From Paracyclopina nana (Eukaryota > Arthropoda > Copepoda > Cyclopoida > Cyclopettidae), in contig JAGUCH010000002.1 of NCBI GenBank assembly GCA_019096065.1, forward strand, positions 8,506,501-8,570,500: 64,000 bases of DNA, written 5' to 3'. The position numbers and the translations under genes were made by a program. This document shows positions 45,371 to 56,662 of this stretch, one piece after another. The notes beneath the pieces were generated by a model. It was not told the origin of the DNA. It did not search any database and saw only the letters and a program-made list of their open reading frames with translations. The stretch's first letter is position 1; each line of letters opens with the position of its first letter.

Positions 45371-46788
45371 CAATCTGAACAATCTGAACATTCTGAACAT
45401 TCTGAACATTCTGAACATTCTGAACATTCTGAACAATCCGAACATTCTGAACAATCCGAACAATCTGAACAATCTGAACATACTGAACAATCCGAACATT
45501 CTGAACAATCCGAACATTCTGAACAATCCGAACATTCTGAACATTCTGAACATTCAGAACATTCTGAACATTCTGAACAATCCGAACATTCTGAACATTC
45601 TGAACAATCTGAACATTCTGAACATTCTGAACAATCCGAACATTCTGAAAAATCCGAACAATCTGAACATTCTGAACAATCTGAACAATCCGAACATTCT
45701 GAACAATCCGAACATTCTGAACAATCTGAACATTCTGAACATTCTGAACAATCCGAACATTCTGAAAAATCTGAACATTCTGAACAATCTGAACATTCTG
45801 AACATTCTGAACAATCCGAACATTCTGAAAAATCCGAACAATCTGAACATTCTGAACAATCTGAAAATTCTGAACAATCTGAACAATCTGAACATTCTGA
45901 ACAATCCGAACAATCTGAACAATCCGAACAATCTGAACAATCCGAACAATCTGAACATTCTGAACAATCTGAACATTCTGAACATTCTGAACATTCTGAA
46001 CAATCTGAATATTCTGAACAATCCGAACTCTAACAATCCGAATATTCTGAACAATCCGAACAATCTGAACAATCCGAACAATCCAAACATTCTGAACAAT
46101 CTGAACATTCTGAACATTCTGAACATTCTGAACAATCCGAACATTCTGAACAGTCCGAACAATCTGAACAATCTGAACAATCCGAACATTCTGAACAATC
46201 CGAACAATCTGAACATTCTGAACAATCTGAACATTCTGAACAATCTGAACATTCTGAACAATCCAAACAATCTGAGCAATCTGAACATTCAAACATGCTG
46301 AACAATCCAATCAATCCAAAAAATCCGAGCAATCCGAACAATCCGAACAACCCGAACAATCTGAACGGTCCGAACATTCTGAACAATCCAAACTATCCGA
46401 ACATTTTGAACAATCCAAACAATCCAAAAAATCCGAGCAATCCGAACAACCCGAACAATCTGAACAATCTGAACAATCTGAACATTCTGAACAATCAAAA
46501 CAATCCGAACATTCTGAACAATCTGAACAATCCGAACAATCCAAACAATCCAAACAATCTGATCAATCTGAACATTCTGAACAATCCAAACAATCTGAGC
46601 AATTCGAACATTCTGAACATTCTGAACAATTTGAACAATCTGAACAATCCCAACAATCCGAACAATCTGAACAATCCGAACATTCTGAACAATCCGAACA
46701 ATCTGAACAATCCGAACATTCTGAACAATCTGAACAATCCGAACAATCCGAACAATCCGAACAATCCAAACAATCCCAACACTCGCCT
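45371..46788 (+). repeat. Left 9-bp minisatellite array (TGAACAWTC)
   Basis: About 157 units, mostly three forms: TGAACAATC, TGAACATTC and the variant followed by C (CCGAACAAT phase). Long stretches are open in several frames on both strands because the unit is three codons without a stop. The resulting Asn/Ile/Leu or Cys/Ser/Asp patterns are not real proteins. Confidence 0.95.
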
Positions 46789-46864
46789 CATCAACCTCAC
46801 TCACCTCATCAACCTCACTCACCTCACTTGCCTCATCAACCTCACTCTCCTTACTTGCCTCGTA
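46789..46864 (+). repeat. Second 9-bp array, left copy (CTCATCAAC/CTCACTCAC)
   Basis: Short array of CTCATCAAC and CTCACTCAC units abutting the TGAACAWTC array. The right arm has the complementary, larger version at 50146-50405. Confidence 0.9.
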
Positions 46865-46903
46865 GTACATAACCCAGTACTTAAAACTCGGTAATGATGC
46901 CAT

Positions 46904-48597
46904 AATTAGAAGAATGCACAGTAGGGTCACTCCTAATAAAAAAGTTGCATCATTGAAAAGTACATGAAAATGCATTGGTATTTCCTTGATAATTCCCCTT
47001 CTAAATCATATGAAAGTCACTCTAAAGCCAGAAAAATGTGAAGAAATTAGGTTTTTAGGCAGCCTATTGCTTAAATTGATCAAAAACATCCCAATTTTAA
47101 TAGAAATAACCACAAGTTTGGTTTGCAAAAAGTCTGCCAAATCTCATAAGAATGCGGATATATGAACACAACAGGGGCACTAAATTATTCCAAGGTGTCC
47201 TACTAAAGTTTTTTGGAAAGAATCTTTGAGGAATGCTGAAGTCCAAGGGATCTAGGCACATAAGATTTTTTTCTGATTTTCTTGCAGCCTTTTGGCAAAG
47301 AGTTTCATTGACAAAATCTGAGTTTGATAAAACAAAATCTCTAAAGATAATATTTTAGTAGCCCAAAAACATCATGGAAGTCAATTTTGAAGTATTAGCA
47401 TCAATCTAGAGGCAAATTAGTGTGGGCCTATTTCGCTAAAGATTCAATGAAAACGATGCGACTTTTTTGTTAGGAGTGACCCTTCTGTGGAAAGCTCTGA
47501 ATTTGTATCTCTTAGTTTTGGAATCTCGAGACACTGCAAAACATTTTCCTACTTCATAGCAAAGTTGATATCTCAGCTTCTACTTGCACTAGTTTTGAGC
47601 AAACGGCCATACGCATAGTAAATAAGGCTGCCGTTTCGATCGTCTATTCAATGCCAAAATTCGATTTTTGATCTTTTTATCACCATTTTCAGAACTTTGC
47701 TTTATAACTCAGCAGCATGATGCGATATATCAAATGTGTTTACTGATAAATGATCACTGTCTTATGGGCTATTAGAAACTGTCATCAGATTTTATCACAA
47801 CTCAGCTGGTTCTCTGCTGAGCAGGATTTTGTGCTGAGCACATCTGGCTAAATATATCCCCTGCTGAGCGGCTCAGCACCAAATCCTTTGGTGAGTTGAC
47901 TTATGGCATCTGGCGTTTATTAGCAGTCACAGGCTTAGTCTCTTCTGAAGATTTCATAGTGACCAAGCCACGGTCAATATCGTTTCTTAAGTACTGAGTA
48001 GGTTGCGATGGAACTACTTAAGAATCATTTGTGCCAAGTCTCAGCCCAATTTGAGAACTCAGTAGAAAACTTTCAGCAACGAAGCGTCTCAGCTCATATC
48101 TATTTACTGTTCTGAAGTCTTCTTGAGCTCCTCTACAACTTTGCATATCATAGTCAAGTCCATAAGTCCTTTTCCAAGTCCGCATGTTTTGTACTGCTAA
48201 GCGCTCAGTGCTATCTCAGCTTGTAATTGTCCTATTTTAAAACTGTTTACAGCTATGGAAAATGGAGGCTCAGCAGAAACTACTTTACTTCATAGCAAAA
48301 TTCTTATCTCCACTTTTACTTGCGCTACTCCTGAAAGAAACGTTCTATTTATTGCATAGTACATAGCACTGTGCTTAAAACTTGGTAAGCATGCGAAAAT
48401 TCGAAAAATGCTCCAAATTTTGATTTCTTTACATTTTTGGAAATGGGAAATCAAACTGAACACTTTTTATTACATAGTAAACAAGATATCTCAGCTAGAA
48501 GTCTCCATAGAACTCAGCAGTTAGGCTGCTATTAAGTGGTAAACTTTGGCGCGCGATAGCTCCGGTTCTAGACAAGATATCTTGCCCCAATTTAAAT
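46904..48597. other. Interior of the foldback element, non-coding
   Basis: AT-rich, with no ORF of note. Contains GCTGAGCA-rich stretches near 47815-47880 and one copy of a ~105-bp segment (47918-48024) that recurs at 49567-49676. Confidence 0.55.
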
Positions 48598-49527
48598 GGG
48601 TATACTGGTTAAAGGCTAATCGGCAAAAGGCTATTTGGTTAAAGGCTAATTGGTTAAAGGCTAATTGGTAAAAGGCCAATTGGGCAAAGGCTACATTGGT
48701 AGAAGGCTATATTTAAAAGGCCAATAGCAGATGTTTTTGAGTTATAAGCCCGGTTTCAACAATGAAAATCAGTATAGTATGGACACCTTACTTATACTTA
48801 TAAGTATAGTATGGTGCCTGCTAGCTCGCGCGCTCAGCTATACCATACTATACTGGTTAATAGTACTTACACTATACTTATTTTGTTGTTGGAACCGGGT
48901 TATAGTGTTTGATTGGTTCACAAGTGACATATCATTATCTTTTAGTTTTCCTTGTTAATTCTTAGTTTCATTATTTTTTGTGACAAAAATTGTTTTTTTG
49001 AGCTTAGCTTAGGAATTCCTAAAAAGACTTGGATCTGTACAAAGGAAGATTTTACAAACAAGACTTACTTGTCTTGACTTGACTGACCAAGCTGATTTAG
49101 CTTGTTGAGAATAAGTAAGACTTGATTCTCTTGTCACCTAGGAAAATAACTTTAATTTATTTTCAAGACACCAGGCCTTTCTCATGTTGCCAGAAGAAGC
49201 TAAGCTAAGGTATAACAGCTAAGCAATCCCGTAACATTTAAAGCAAAGCAGCTGCTTTTTTCAAATGTTGAGGAAAATTAGGCAATGAAAGCCAGTTATT
49301 TCGCTCAACATTTATAAGATAAAGCTGAATTTCATTGCTGGAACTTCAATGATCAAAATAGATGTCATTAAATGATTTGTGCTCTTGTAACGTTGTCAAT
49401 TTAGCCTTTTTTGGGTAGCCTTTCACCAATCTAGCCTTTGGCCAATTGGCCTTTCACCATTTTGCCTTTTACCAATTAGCCATACACCAAATTGCCTTTT
49501 ACCGATTAGCCTTTAACCAGTAGAGCC
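48598..49527. mobile_element. 930-bp non-coding DNA element with repeat-built ends
   Basis: Ends GGGTATACTGGTTAAAGGCT and, read inward from the right, GGCTCTACTGGTTAAAGGCT. Flanked by ATTTAAAT (48590-48597) and ATTTAAAC (49528-49535), an 8-bp duplication with one mismatch. Both ends hold degenerate ~15-bp units of GGTTAAAGGCTAATT type (48598-48720; complement 49394-49527). Architecture, length and terminal TACTG match the element at 6038-6955, although the repeat unit differs. Confidence 0.82.
48743..48904. repeat. Small palindromic repeat nested in the 930-bp element
   Basis: AGCCCGGTTTCAACAA near 48748 pairs with TTGTTGTTGGAACCGGGTT near 48882-48900. Inner arms share AGTATAGTATGG and CCATACTATACT. 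TATA lies on both sides. Probably a separate short inverted-repeat element inserted into the larger one. Confidence 0.65.
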
Positions 49528-49582
49528 ATTTAAACCTATGAAGTAAGGTTGACCTCCTCTACAAGGTTTATTAGCAGTCACA

Positions 49583-49727
49583 GGCTTGGTCTCTTCTGGA
49601 GATTTCATAGTGACCAAGCCACGGTCAATATCGTTTCTTAAGTTTTGAGTAGTTTGCGATGGAACTACATAAGAATCGATAATGACCGTGGCTTGGTCAC
49701 TATGAAATCTCCAGAAGAGACTAAGCC
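49583..49727. repeat. Hairpin with ~45-base arms
   Basis: GGCTTGGTCTCTTCTGGAGA with TTTCATAGTGACCAAGCC on the left pairs with GGCTTGGTCACTATGAAA and TCTCCAGAAGAGACTAAGCC on the right, with a loop of about 45 bases. The left arm is part of the segment also present at 47918-48024. Confidence 0.75.
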
Positions 49728-50145
49728 TAAGTCAGCATTTAAACTTCTATATAGTGTAATACGATTTCAGCCCTCGCAGGCTCTGGCTAGTAAAGCTGTA
49801 CTCGAGTTTTCCCATTTTAAAATCCTGGCTCAGTTAATTAATGACCCTACTTTACGTGCCCCAGCTCGAAATAAATAACTATAAATCAATCGGCCGAAAC
49901 TTGACGGGAACCATTTTTCGCGGAAATTTCCACTGTTGCGACCCATAAAGTCATTAAATTCATGAAAAAGTCCAAGAAAACATTGAGAGGAAGACTTAAG
50001 AGTTAAGAATTCCCCCATTTCCAGCTGTTTTTGCCACCAAAAGACAAAAAATTCGGGCTGAAAAGGAAAAAATATCTGCTTTTACTTGCCCTACATCTAA
50101 TTCTGGCATCATTACCGAGTTTTAAATACTGGGTTATGTACCACA
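49728..50145. other. Interior of the foldback element, right side
   Basis: No gene. The last 40 bases (ACCGAGTTTTAAATACTGGG) are the inverted counterpart of 46864-46903. Confidence 0.5.
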
Positions 50146-50405
50146 AGGCGAGTGAGGTGAGTGAGGTTGATGAGGTGAGTGAGGTTGATGAGGCTAGTGA
50201 GGTGGGTGAGGATTGTGAGGTGGGTGAGGCGAGTGAGGCGAGTGAGGTTGATGAGGCGTGTGAGGTGAGTGAGGTTGATGAGGTTGATGAGGTGAGTGAG
50301 GTTGATGAGGCGAGTGAGGTGGGTGAGGATTGTGAGGTGGGTGAGGCGAGTGAGGTGAGTGAGGTTGATGAGGCAAGCGAGGCATGTGAGGTTGATGAGG
50401 CGAGT
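50146..50405 (+). repeat. Second 9-bp array, right copy (GAGTGAGGT/GAGGTTGAT)
   Basis: About 29 units of GAGTGAGGT, GAGGTTGAT and GAGGTGGGT types, the complement of the short array at 46789-46864 but more than three times longer. Confidence 0.92.
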
Positions 50406-50493
50406 GAAAAACACATTTTGCCTGCTACAGCAGCGCCATCACAGAGCTGAAAAGTGCAAAACTAAAAATAAACAAAATAAACAAGAAGATTAG

Positions 50494-50645
50494 GATTGTG
50501 CAGAATGTTCGGATTGTTCAGAATGTTCGGATTGTTCAGATTGTTCAGATTGTTCAGAATGTTCAGAATGTTCAGAATGTTCAGAACGTTCGGATTGTTC
50601 AGAATGCTCGGATTGTTCAGATTGTTTGGATTGCTCAGATTGATG
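50494..50645 (+). repeat. Inner part of the right TGAACAWTC array (complement)
   Basis: About 17 units of GAATGTTCA/GATTGTTCA, separated from the main right array by 888 bases of other sequence. Confidence 0.9.
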
Positions 50646-51533
50646 GGCAATGAGCACATCACATCCTTGGAACGTAACATGACTGGAATAGGACTGGACT
50701 GGACTGGACCTTCCCTGTGGAGCCCGTGGAGCCACCCGGAGGCCAGGAGGCCATGTCTATTCAACGCAACATCACCACCTCAAAATCACCCAAACCTCCC
50801 TCCTTCCATCATCAATTCATCACCTCTAAACTCGCCAACCACTGCTGCTGCTGCTGCTGTTAATGCCTACCAATGTGAGCCGTGCATGGGCACTCTACCT
50901 GACCTTGGTTGGAGGAGAAGTGGCTAGTCAATGCATAGAGGATTTTCTAGCTACAAACTAGAGAAGCTGCATGCTGCTGCAAGATGATGGAGAGAAGCAG
51001 ATGGAAGCTGATGGAACACGCTGCCTGCGCATCAACTGGAAAAGGGAGAGAAGAATCGAGGAGTTACCTGGGAGACTTCATAGAAGCAAGATGTAGGCCT
51101 AAGTGCACAAGGCCCATTGAGTGAGCTCTGCCTTGCTACTGTCTGACCAGAGTTTCCCCGCTGTGTGCTGAGACATGAAGAAGATGGCCACAAGAATATT
51201 TACGCTGTATTTAGTTCATTGTGCTAGTAGCCATTAATTTGTGTGACGTTGCAAAGCTGTGAGAATAGACTGACACCTGACCATAATTCGTATATTGGAT
51301 CTCCTGGGCAGTTATGCATTCAAGTCTGAGGCTGTTGAGGTTGTGACCTAATCACAGCACTGTAGCTTTACCAAGAGATGTCCTCGCCGAAGTTGGAGCT
51401 CTGGGGTTGCGACTTCAGGTCCAAGGCGAGTGGAGCATCCGGTACAACACCCGATGGCTGCGACTGGTACTGAGGCCATAAAGCCGATGCTAACCTTCCT
51501 AGGCTTTAGAGGGTGTGACCGTCGCACATCAAG
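50646..51533. other. 888-bp segment interrupting the right array
   Basis: More GC-rich than the array around it, with GGACT tandem repeats near 50690 and a CTG run near 50843. An open frame at 50496-50927 starts in the array and shows no domain. The ends are not obviously inverted. Origin unknown. Confidence 0.5.
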
Positions 51534-54011
51534 ATTGTTAGGGTTGTTCGGATTATTCTGATTGCTCAGATTGTTCGGATTGTTCAGAATGTTCGGATTG
51601 TTCAGATTGTCCAGAATGTTCGGATTGTTTGGATTGTTCAGAATGTTCGGATTGTTCAGAATGTTCGGATTGTTCAGAATGTTCGGATTGTTCAGAATGT
51701 TCGGATTGTTCAGATTGTTCAGATTGTTCAGAATGTTCGGATTGTTTGGATTGTTCAGAATGTTCGGATTGTTCAGAATGTTCGGATTGTTCAGAATGTT
51801 CGGATTGTTCAGAATGTTCGGATTGTTCAGATTGTTCAGATTGTTCAGAATGTTCAAAATTTTCGGATTGTTCAGATTGTTCAGAATGTTTGGATTGTTC
51901 AGAATGTTTGGATTTTTCAGATTGTTTGGATTGTTTTGATAGTTCAGATTGTTCAGATTGTTTAAATTGTTCAGATTGTTCGGATTGTTCAGAATGTTCG
52001 GATTGTTCAGATTGTCCAGAATGTTCAGATTGTTTGGATTGTTCAGAATAATCGGATTGTTCAGAATGTTCAGAATGTTCAGATTGTTCAGATTGTTCAG
52101 AATGTTCATAATTTTCAGAATGTTCGGATTGTTCAGATTGTTTGGATTGTTCAGAATGTTTGGATTGTTCAGAACGTTCGGATTGTTCAGAATGTTCGGA
52201 TTGTTAAGAATGCTCGGATTGTTCAGAATGTTCAGATTGTTCAGATTGTTCAGAATGTTCAGAATGTTCAGAATGTTCCGATTGTTCAGAATGTTCAGAA
52301 TGTTCAGATTGTTCGGATTGTTCAGAATGTTCGGATTGTTCAGATTGTCCAGAATGTTCAGATTGTTTGGATTGTTCAGAATAATCGGATTGTTCAGAAT
52401 GTTCAGAATGTTCAGATTGTTCAGATTGTTCAGAATGTTCATAATTTTCAGAATGTTCGGATTGTTCAGATTGTTTGGATTGTTCAGAATGTTTGGATTG
52501 TTCAGAACGTTCGGATTGTTCAGAATGTTCAGAATGTTCAGATTGTTCGGATTGTTCAGAATGCTCGGATTGTTCAGAATGTTCAGATTTTTCAGATTGT
52601 TCAGAATGTTCAGAATGTTCAGAATGTTCGGATTGTTCAGAATGTTCAGAATGTTCAGATTGTTCGGATTGTTCAGAATGTTCAGATTGTTCAGATTGTT
52701 CAGAATGTTCAGATTGTTCAGATTGTTCAGAATGTTCAGATTGTTCAGATTGTTCAGATTGTTCAGAATGTTCAGATTGTTCGGATTGTTCAGAATGTTC
52801 AGAATGTTCGGATTGTTCAGATTGTTTGCTGTTCGGATTATTCAGAATGTTTGGATTGTTCAGTATGTTTGGATTGTTCAGAATGTTTGGATCGTTCAAA
52901 TTGTTCGGGTTGTTCGGATTGTTCGATTGCTCAGATTTTTTGGATTGTTCGGATTGTTCAGATTGTTCAGAATGTTCGGATTGCTCAGATTGTTCGGATT
53001 GCTCAAAATGTTCAGATTGTTCAGAATGTTCTGAATTTTCAGAATGTTCAGATTGTTCTGAATTTTCAGAATGTTCAGATTGTTCAGAATGTTCAGATTG
53101 TTCAGAATGTTCAGATTGTTCAGAATGTTCAGAATGTTCAGATTGTTTGGATTGTTCAGAATGCTCGGATTGTTCAGAATGTTCAGATTGTTCAGAATGT
53201 TCGGATTGTTCAGATTGTTCAGATTGTTCATAATGTTTGGATTGTTCAGAATGTTCAGATTGTTTGGATTGTTCTGATTGTTCAGAATGTTCGGATTGTT
53301 CAGAATGTTCAGATTGTTCAGAATGTTCAGAATGTTCGGATTGTTCAGATTGCTCGGATTGTTCAGATTGTTCGGATTGTTCAGAATGTTCAGATTGTTC
53401 AGAATGTTCAGAATGTTCAGATTGTTCGGATTGTTCAGAATGCTCGGATTGTTCAGAAAGTTCAGATTGTTCAGAATGTTCGGATTGTTCAGATTGTTCA
53501 TAATGTTCGGATTGTTCAGAATGTTCAGATTGTTCGGATTGTTCTGATTGTTCAGAATGCTCGGATTGTTCAGAAAGTTCAGATTGTTCAGAATGTTCGG
53601 ATTGTTCAGATTGTTCATAATGTTCGGATTGTTCAGAATGTTCAGATTGTTCAGAATGTTCTGATTGTTCAGAATGTTCGGATTGTTCAGAATGTTCAGA
53701 TTGTACAGAATGTTCGGATTGTTCAGAATGTTCGGATTGTTCAGAATGTTTGGATTGTTCAGAATGTTAGGATTGTTCAGAATGTTCAGAATGTTCGGAT
53801 TGTTCAGAATGTTCGGATTGTTCAGAATGTTCAGATTGTTCAGAATGTTCGGATTGTTCAGAATGTTCGGATTGTTCAGAACGTTCGGATTGTTCAGAAT
53901 GTTCGGATTGTTCGGATTGTTCAGAATGTTCAGATTGTTCAGAATGTTCAGATTGTTCAGATTGTTCAGATTGTTCAGATTGTGCAGATTGTTCAGAATG
54001 TTCAGATTGTT
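51534..54011 (+). repeat. Main right 9-bp minisatellite array (complement of TGAACAWTC)
   Basis: About 275 units of GATTGTTCA, GAATGTTCA and GGATTGTTC phase. A block around 52000-52190 recurs at about 52310-52510, including the odd variant CATAATTTTCAG, so blocks of 30 or more units have been copied. Open frames here are artefacts of the unit length. Confidence 0.95.
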
Positions 54012-54349
54012 TATGTGCATCAAATCTTGAATAATGCTTTGTTTACTAATTTATGTATTCTTTTATGATCTTGTTTTGGGAGTATTTGAAGGTTGGGTAT
54101 GCAGTCCTAGCCCTAATCAGCTTTACCAGACTTGGAATTTTTACTTCAAAAATCGCTTAAATAAGGCTTTTTCTATCATCTCACAGCTTTTTCATAAAAC
54201 TCATGATTCATAGAGCTCTTCTTTTTTCGTCAGAAGCCCTTCCATAGCATAGTTTGATGAAGTGTAGTAGTACAGCTGTGATAATAGGTCACCTTAGATT
54301 AGAGATCATCTTGCGTTTTATCAACATAGGGAAGCAAATCGGTGATTTG

Positions 54350-54725
54350 GGGCTTTCCATGTGGTGCTTTTTTGACACTAAGTTACCAATACTCGACACT
54401 ACAATCAGTGCTAAATTTTCCAAGTTACCGAAAGTTACATCACAGCACTGCACAATACAACACAAGTCAGATGGACAAAAGCGTAAAAGTTTGTTTTTCA
54501 TCAAGAGTTACCAGACTAAGCAGAAAGTCAAACAGCTTTTTAAAAATTGGTATTTTTTTGCAAGAAAAAGAGGATAAATGAAATGAGTTTGGAAATAAAG
54601 TTTGTTTTGGTTGCTTGTTTCATGTCCATCTCATCTGCCAGTCACTATTGCGCATAGCACACAGTTACCATTTTTTGACACTATCACACATTTGATGTTT
54701 GTTGACACACCACATGGAAAGGCCC
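54350..54725. mobile_element. 376-bp non-coding element, copy 2
   Basis: Same ends as 44822-45210 (GGGCTTTCCATGTGGTGC ... CACATGGAAAGGCCC) and the same orientation. No flanking duplication is evident. Confidence 0.72.
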
Positions 54726-54904
54726 GTTCGCTGTTTTTTGGAGGTCCGCTCAGTGAACGTGACGTCATGATCGCGTGAGCATAGTTGACCCATACCTCAA
54801 AAGTGTTTCAAATTGTTTGAAATAGAATCAGGCCAAAAAGAGCCAACTTTTTTGTCAATTTAGCCACTTTTTATAAGTATATTTTATAAGTATAAAAATT
54901 ACTT

Positions 54905-55985
54905 TGTTCCATCTCATGGCCCAAAAGCTGATTGGACCTCATGAGTTAGGTCCTAGAGAGTCCAAAACCAGCCCTTTACTACCCAAAACTTTACTACACA
55001 GTGCGGTATGCTAGAGGCAAAAAACAGGGCTACTGCACCCAGAGACTTATATAGAAAGAGAAGTGCTACTTCTTGCATTCTCACTGCACGCGAGCGCGCG
55101 CCAAGTGCTACAAGAGATTTTTAAAACATTTGGGTCAGCTGTTCTAATGAAATAGTCAGAGGGCTGTATTGATCCAAAAAGGAAAACGCCAACTGGTACC
55201 TCTGTTTTACAACTTTTTATTCCTAATGTTTCGGAAAATATTTATAAAAGACAAAAGATAGCCCTAACAAAATTGAGCATCTCGTAAAAAAGGACTATTT
55301 TGGCTAAGTTGACTCATTAAGGAATTATTGGCAACCAAAAGTCGGCCCCAGCCCAAAATCAGGCAGTCGCGACCAAAATTCCATTGTAGTCTCTTTTGCG
55401 GGGTGCAGCAGATCTGCAAACGCACCCCCTTAAGCCTCGCCCAGTAGCACTTCTCTTGTTATATAAGTCTCTGACTGCACCCATAGAAGTAAAACAAGGC
55501 TGTGTAGCAAATATTACTTTCAGGCCTCTCATGGCCCAAAAGCTGATTGGACCTCATGAGTTAGGCCCCAGAGAGTCCAAAACCAGCCCTAACTAAAAAG
55601 CTTTACAACAATCAGCTTTTGGGCCATGAGATGGAACAAAGTATTTTTTATCCCATAACCTAGTTTTACTACTATGGGTGCAGTTCAGTGCAGCAGCCCT
55701 GTTTTTTGCCCCTAGTGTACCGCACAATGTAGTAAAGTTTTTGAGTTAGGGTTGGTTTCGGACTCTCTGGGACCTAACTCATGAGGTCCAATCAGCTTTT
55801 GGGCCATGAGAGGCCTCAAAATAATTTTTGCTGCATAGCCTAGTTTTACTTCTATTGGCGCGGTAGACCTGTTTTTTGCCTCTAGCGTACCGCACCGTGT
55901 ATTAAAGTTTTTGAGTTAGGGCAAGTTTTGAACTCTCTGGGACCTAACTCATGAGGTCCAGTCAGCTTTTATGGGCCATGACCTG
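54905..55985. repeat. Cluster of repeat copies in both orientations
   Basis: The segment ATGGCCCAAAAGCTGATTGG...CTCATGAGTTAGG occurs forward near 54915 and 55530, in part reversed near 55606, and reversed near 55742-55810 and 55915-55980. Between the reversed copies are repeats of CTGTTTTTTGCC and TAGTTTTACT. It looks like MITE-like elements inserted into or copied from each other. Confidence 0.7.
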
Positions 55986-56662
55986 TGAATGATTTTCAAT
56001 TTTAAAAAAAATTGGCTCAGCAATTTTATGCGCTTGCACTTGTTTTTATTGAATATAAGCCAAAGGCGTAAAGTCGCTAGATTCCATGCGCCATCTAGCC
56101 CGGCAACTTTGCCCAGTACATTGGACATGGCTATTGGCTACAGTGCATTAAAAATGGCCAATTTTTTGGCTTTTGGTGCACTAATTCTAAAAACTTTATT
56201 AATATGACGTAATCTACGGATAAAATGGCACCCTTTCAAGCCATAAAACCATATGCAACTCACGCAAATTTCCAAGCTTTTCATAGCTGAAACCAAATTT
56301 TTCGAGCCTGGCTCCGCTGATCAGCCAATCAAATTTCCGCCCTTAGTCACGTGACAAGTTTTGCGCGCGACCGTTTTTTCCAAATATACTTGCGCAAAAA
56401 AGCGCGATCTAGCGAAAAAGTTTGTCCCTCCGTTGGCTTATTGAGTCACCCTCCGAAGCACCTGTCCCCCACCCTGAATGCTAAACTGGCGCAATTCTTA
56501 TCTTTCTTAGTCTAAGGCTACTTTTAGTTGACGTTTTGAGTTGACAACTAATCCCAGCTCGCCAAATCCGGTTATCGTGCTGCATCTTCAAATCAGTTTA
56601 ATCTGTGTTTCTTGTGCTTAATATCTTTTAAAGTGATAAAAAAGAAGTTTTGAAGCTTAGCT
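55986..56662. other. Intergenic, upstream of threonine aldolase
   Basis: No gene. TCACGTGA near 56347 is a palindromic E-box-like site about 315 bases before the start codon. The rest is unremarkable AT-rich sequence. Confidence 0.45.

Larger units (their letters stand above)
45264..54113. mobile_element. 8.85-kb foldback-type element with minisatellite arms
   Basis: The outermost ~105 bases are inverted repeats: GGGCCAGGACTGCATACCCA at the left, matched by GGGCTAGGACTGCATACCCA read inward from the right, continuing through CAAATACTCCCAAAACAAGA and AGTAAACAAAGCATTATTCA. TAATCA flanks both ends (45258-45263, 54114-54119), a 6-bp candidate duplication. Inside each terminus lies a large array of a 9-bp unit in opposite orientation (1.4 kb left, 2.5 kb right), then a second 9-bp array, then a short inverted unique segment (46864-46903 and 50105-50145). 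The interior has no coding gene, only nested repeats. The plan recalls Drosophila FB elements, but no sequence homology is claimed. Confidence 0.82.

Noticed and set aside
45309-46975. Several overlapping ORFs of 100-333 codons with Asn/Ile/Leu, Val/Gln or Cys/Ser/Asp periodicity
   Set aside because: They are translations of a 9-bp tandem unit without stops, open in many frames on both strands; no start context or non-repeat domain.
45371-54011. CRISPR-like appearance of regular short repeats
   Set aside because: Units are contiguous 9-mers with no unique spacers, in a eukaryotic genome.
51348-54068. Overlapping ORFs up to 405 codons on both strands
   Set aside because: Same artefact of the 9-bp minisatellite. 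The end of one on the minus strand reads into non-repeat DNA without any recognisable domain.
54254-54581. 79-107 codon ORFs inside the 376-bp element
   Set aside because: Not conserved in frame in the other copy at 44822-45210; element is non-coding.
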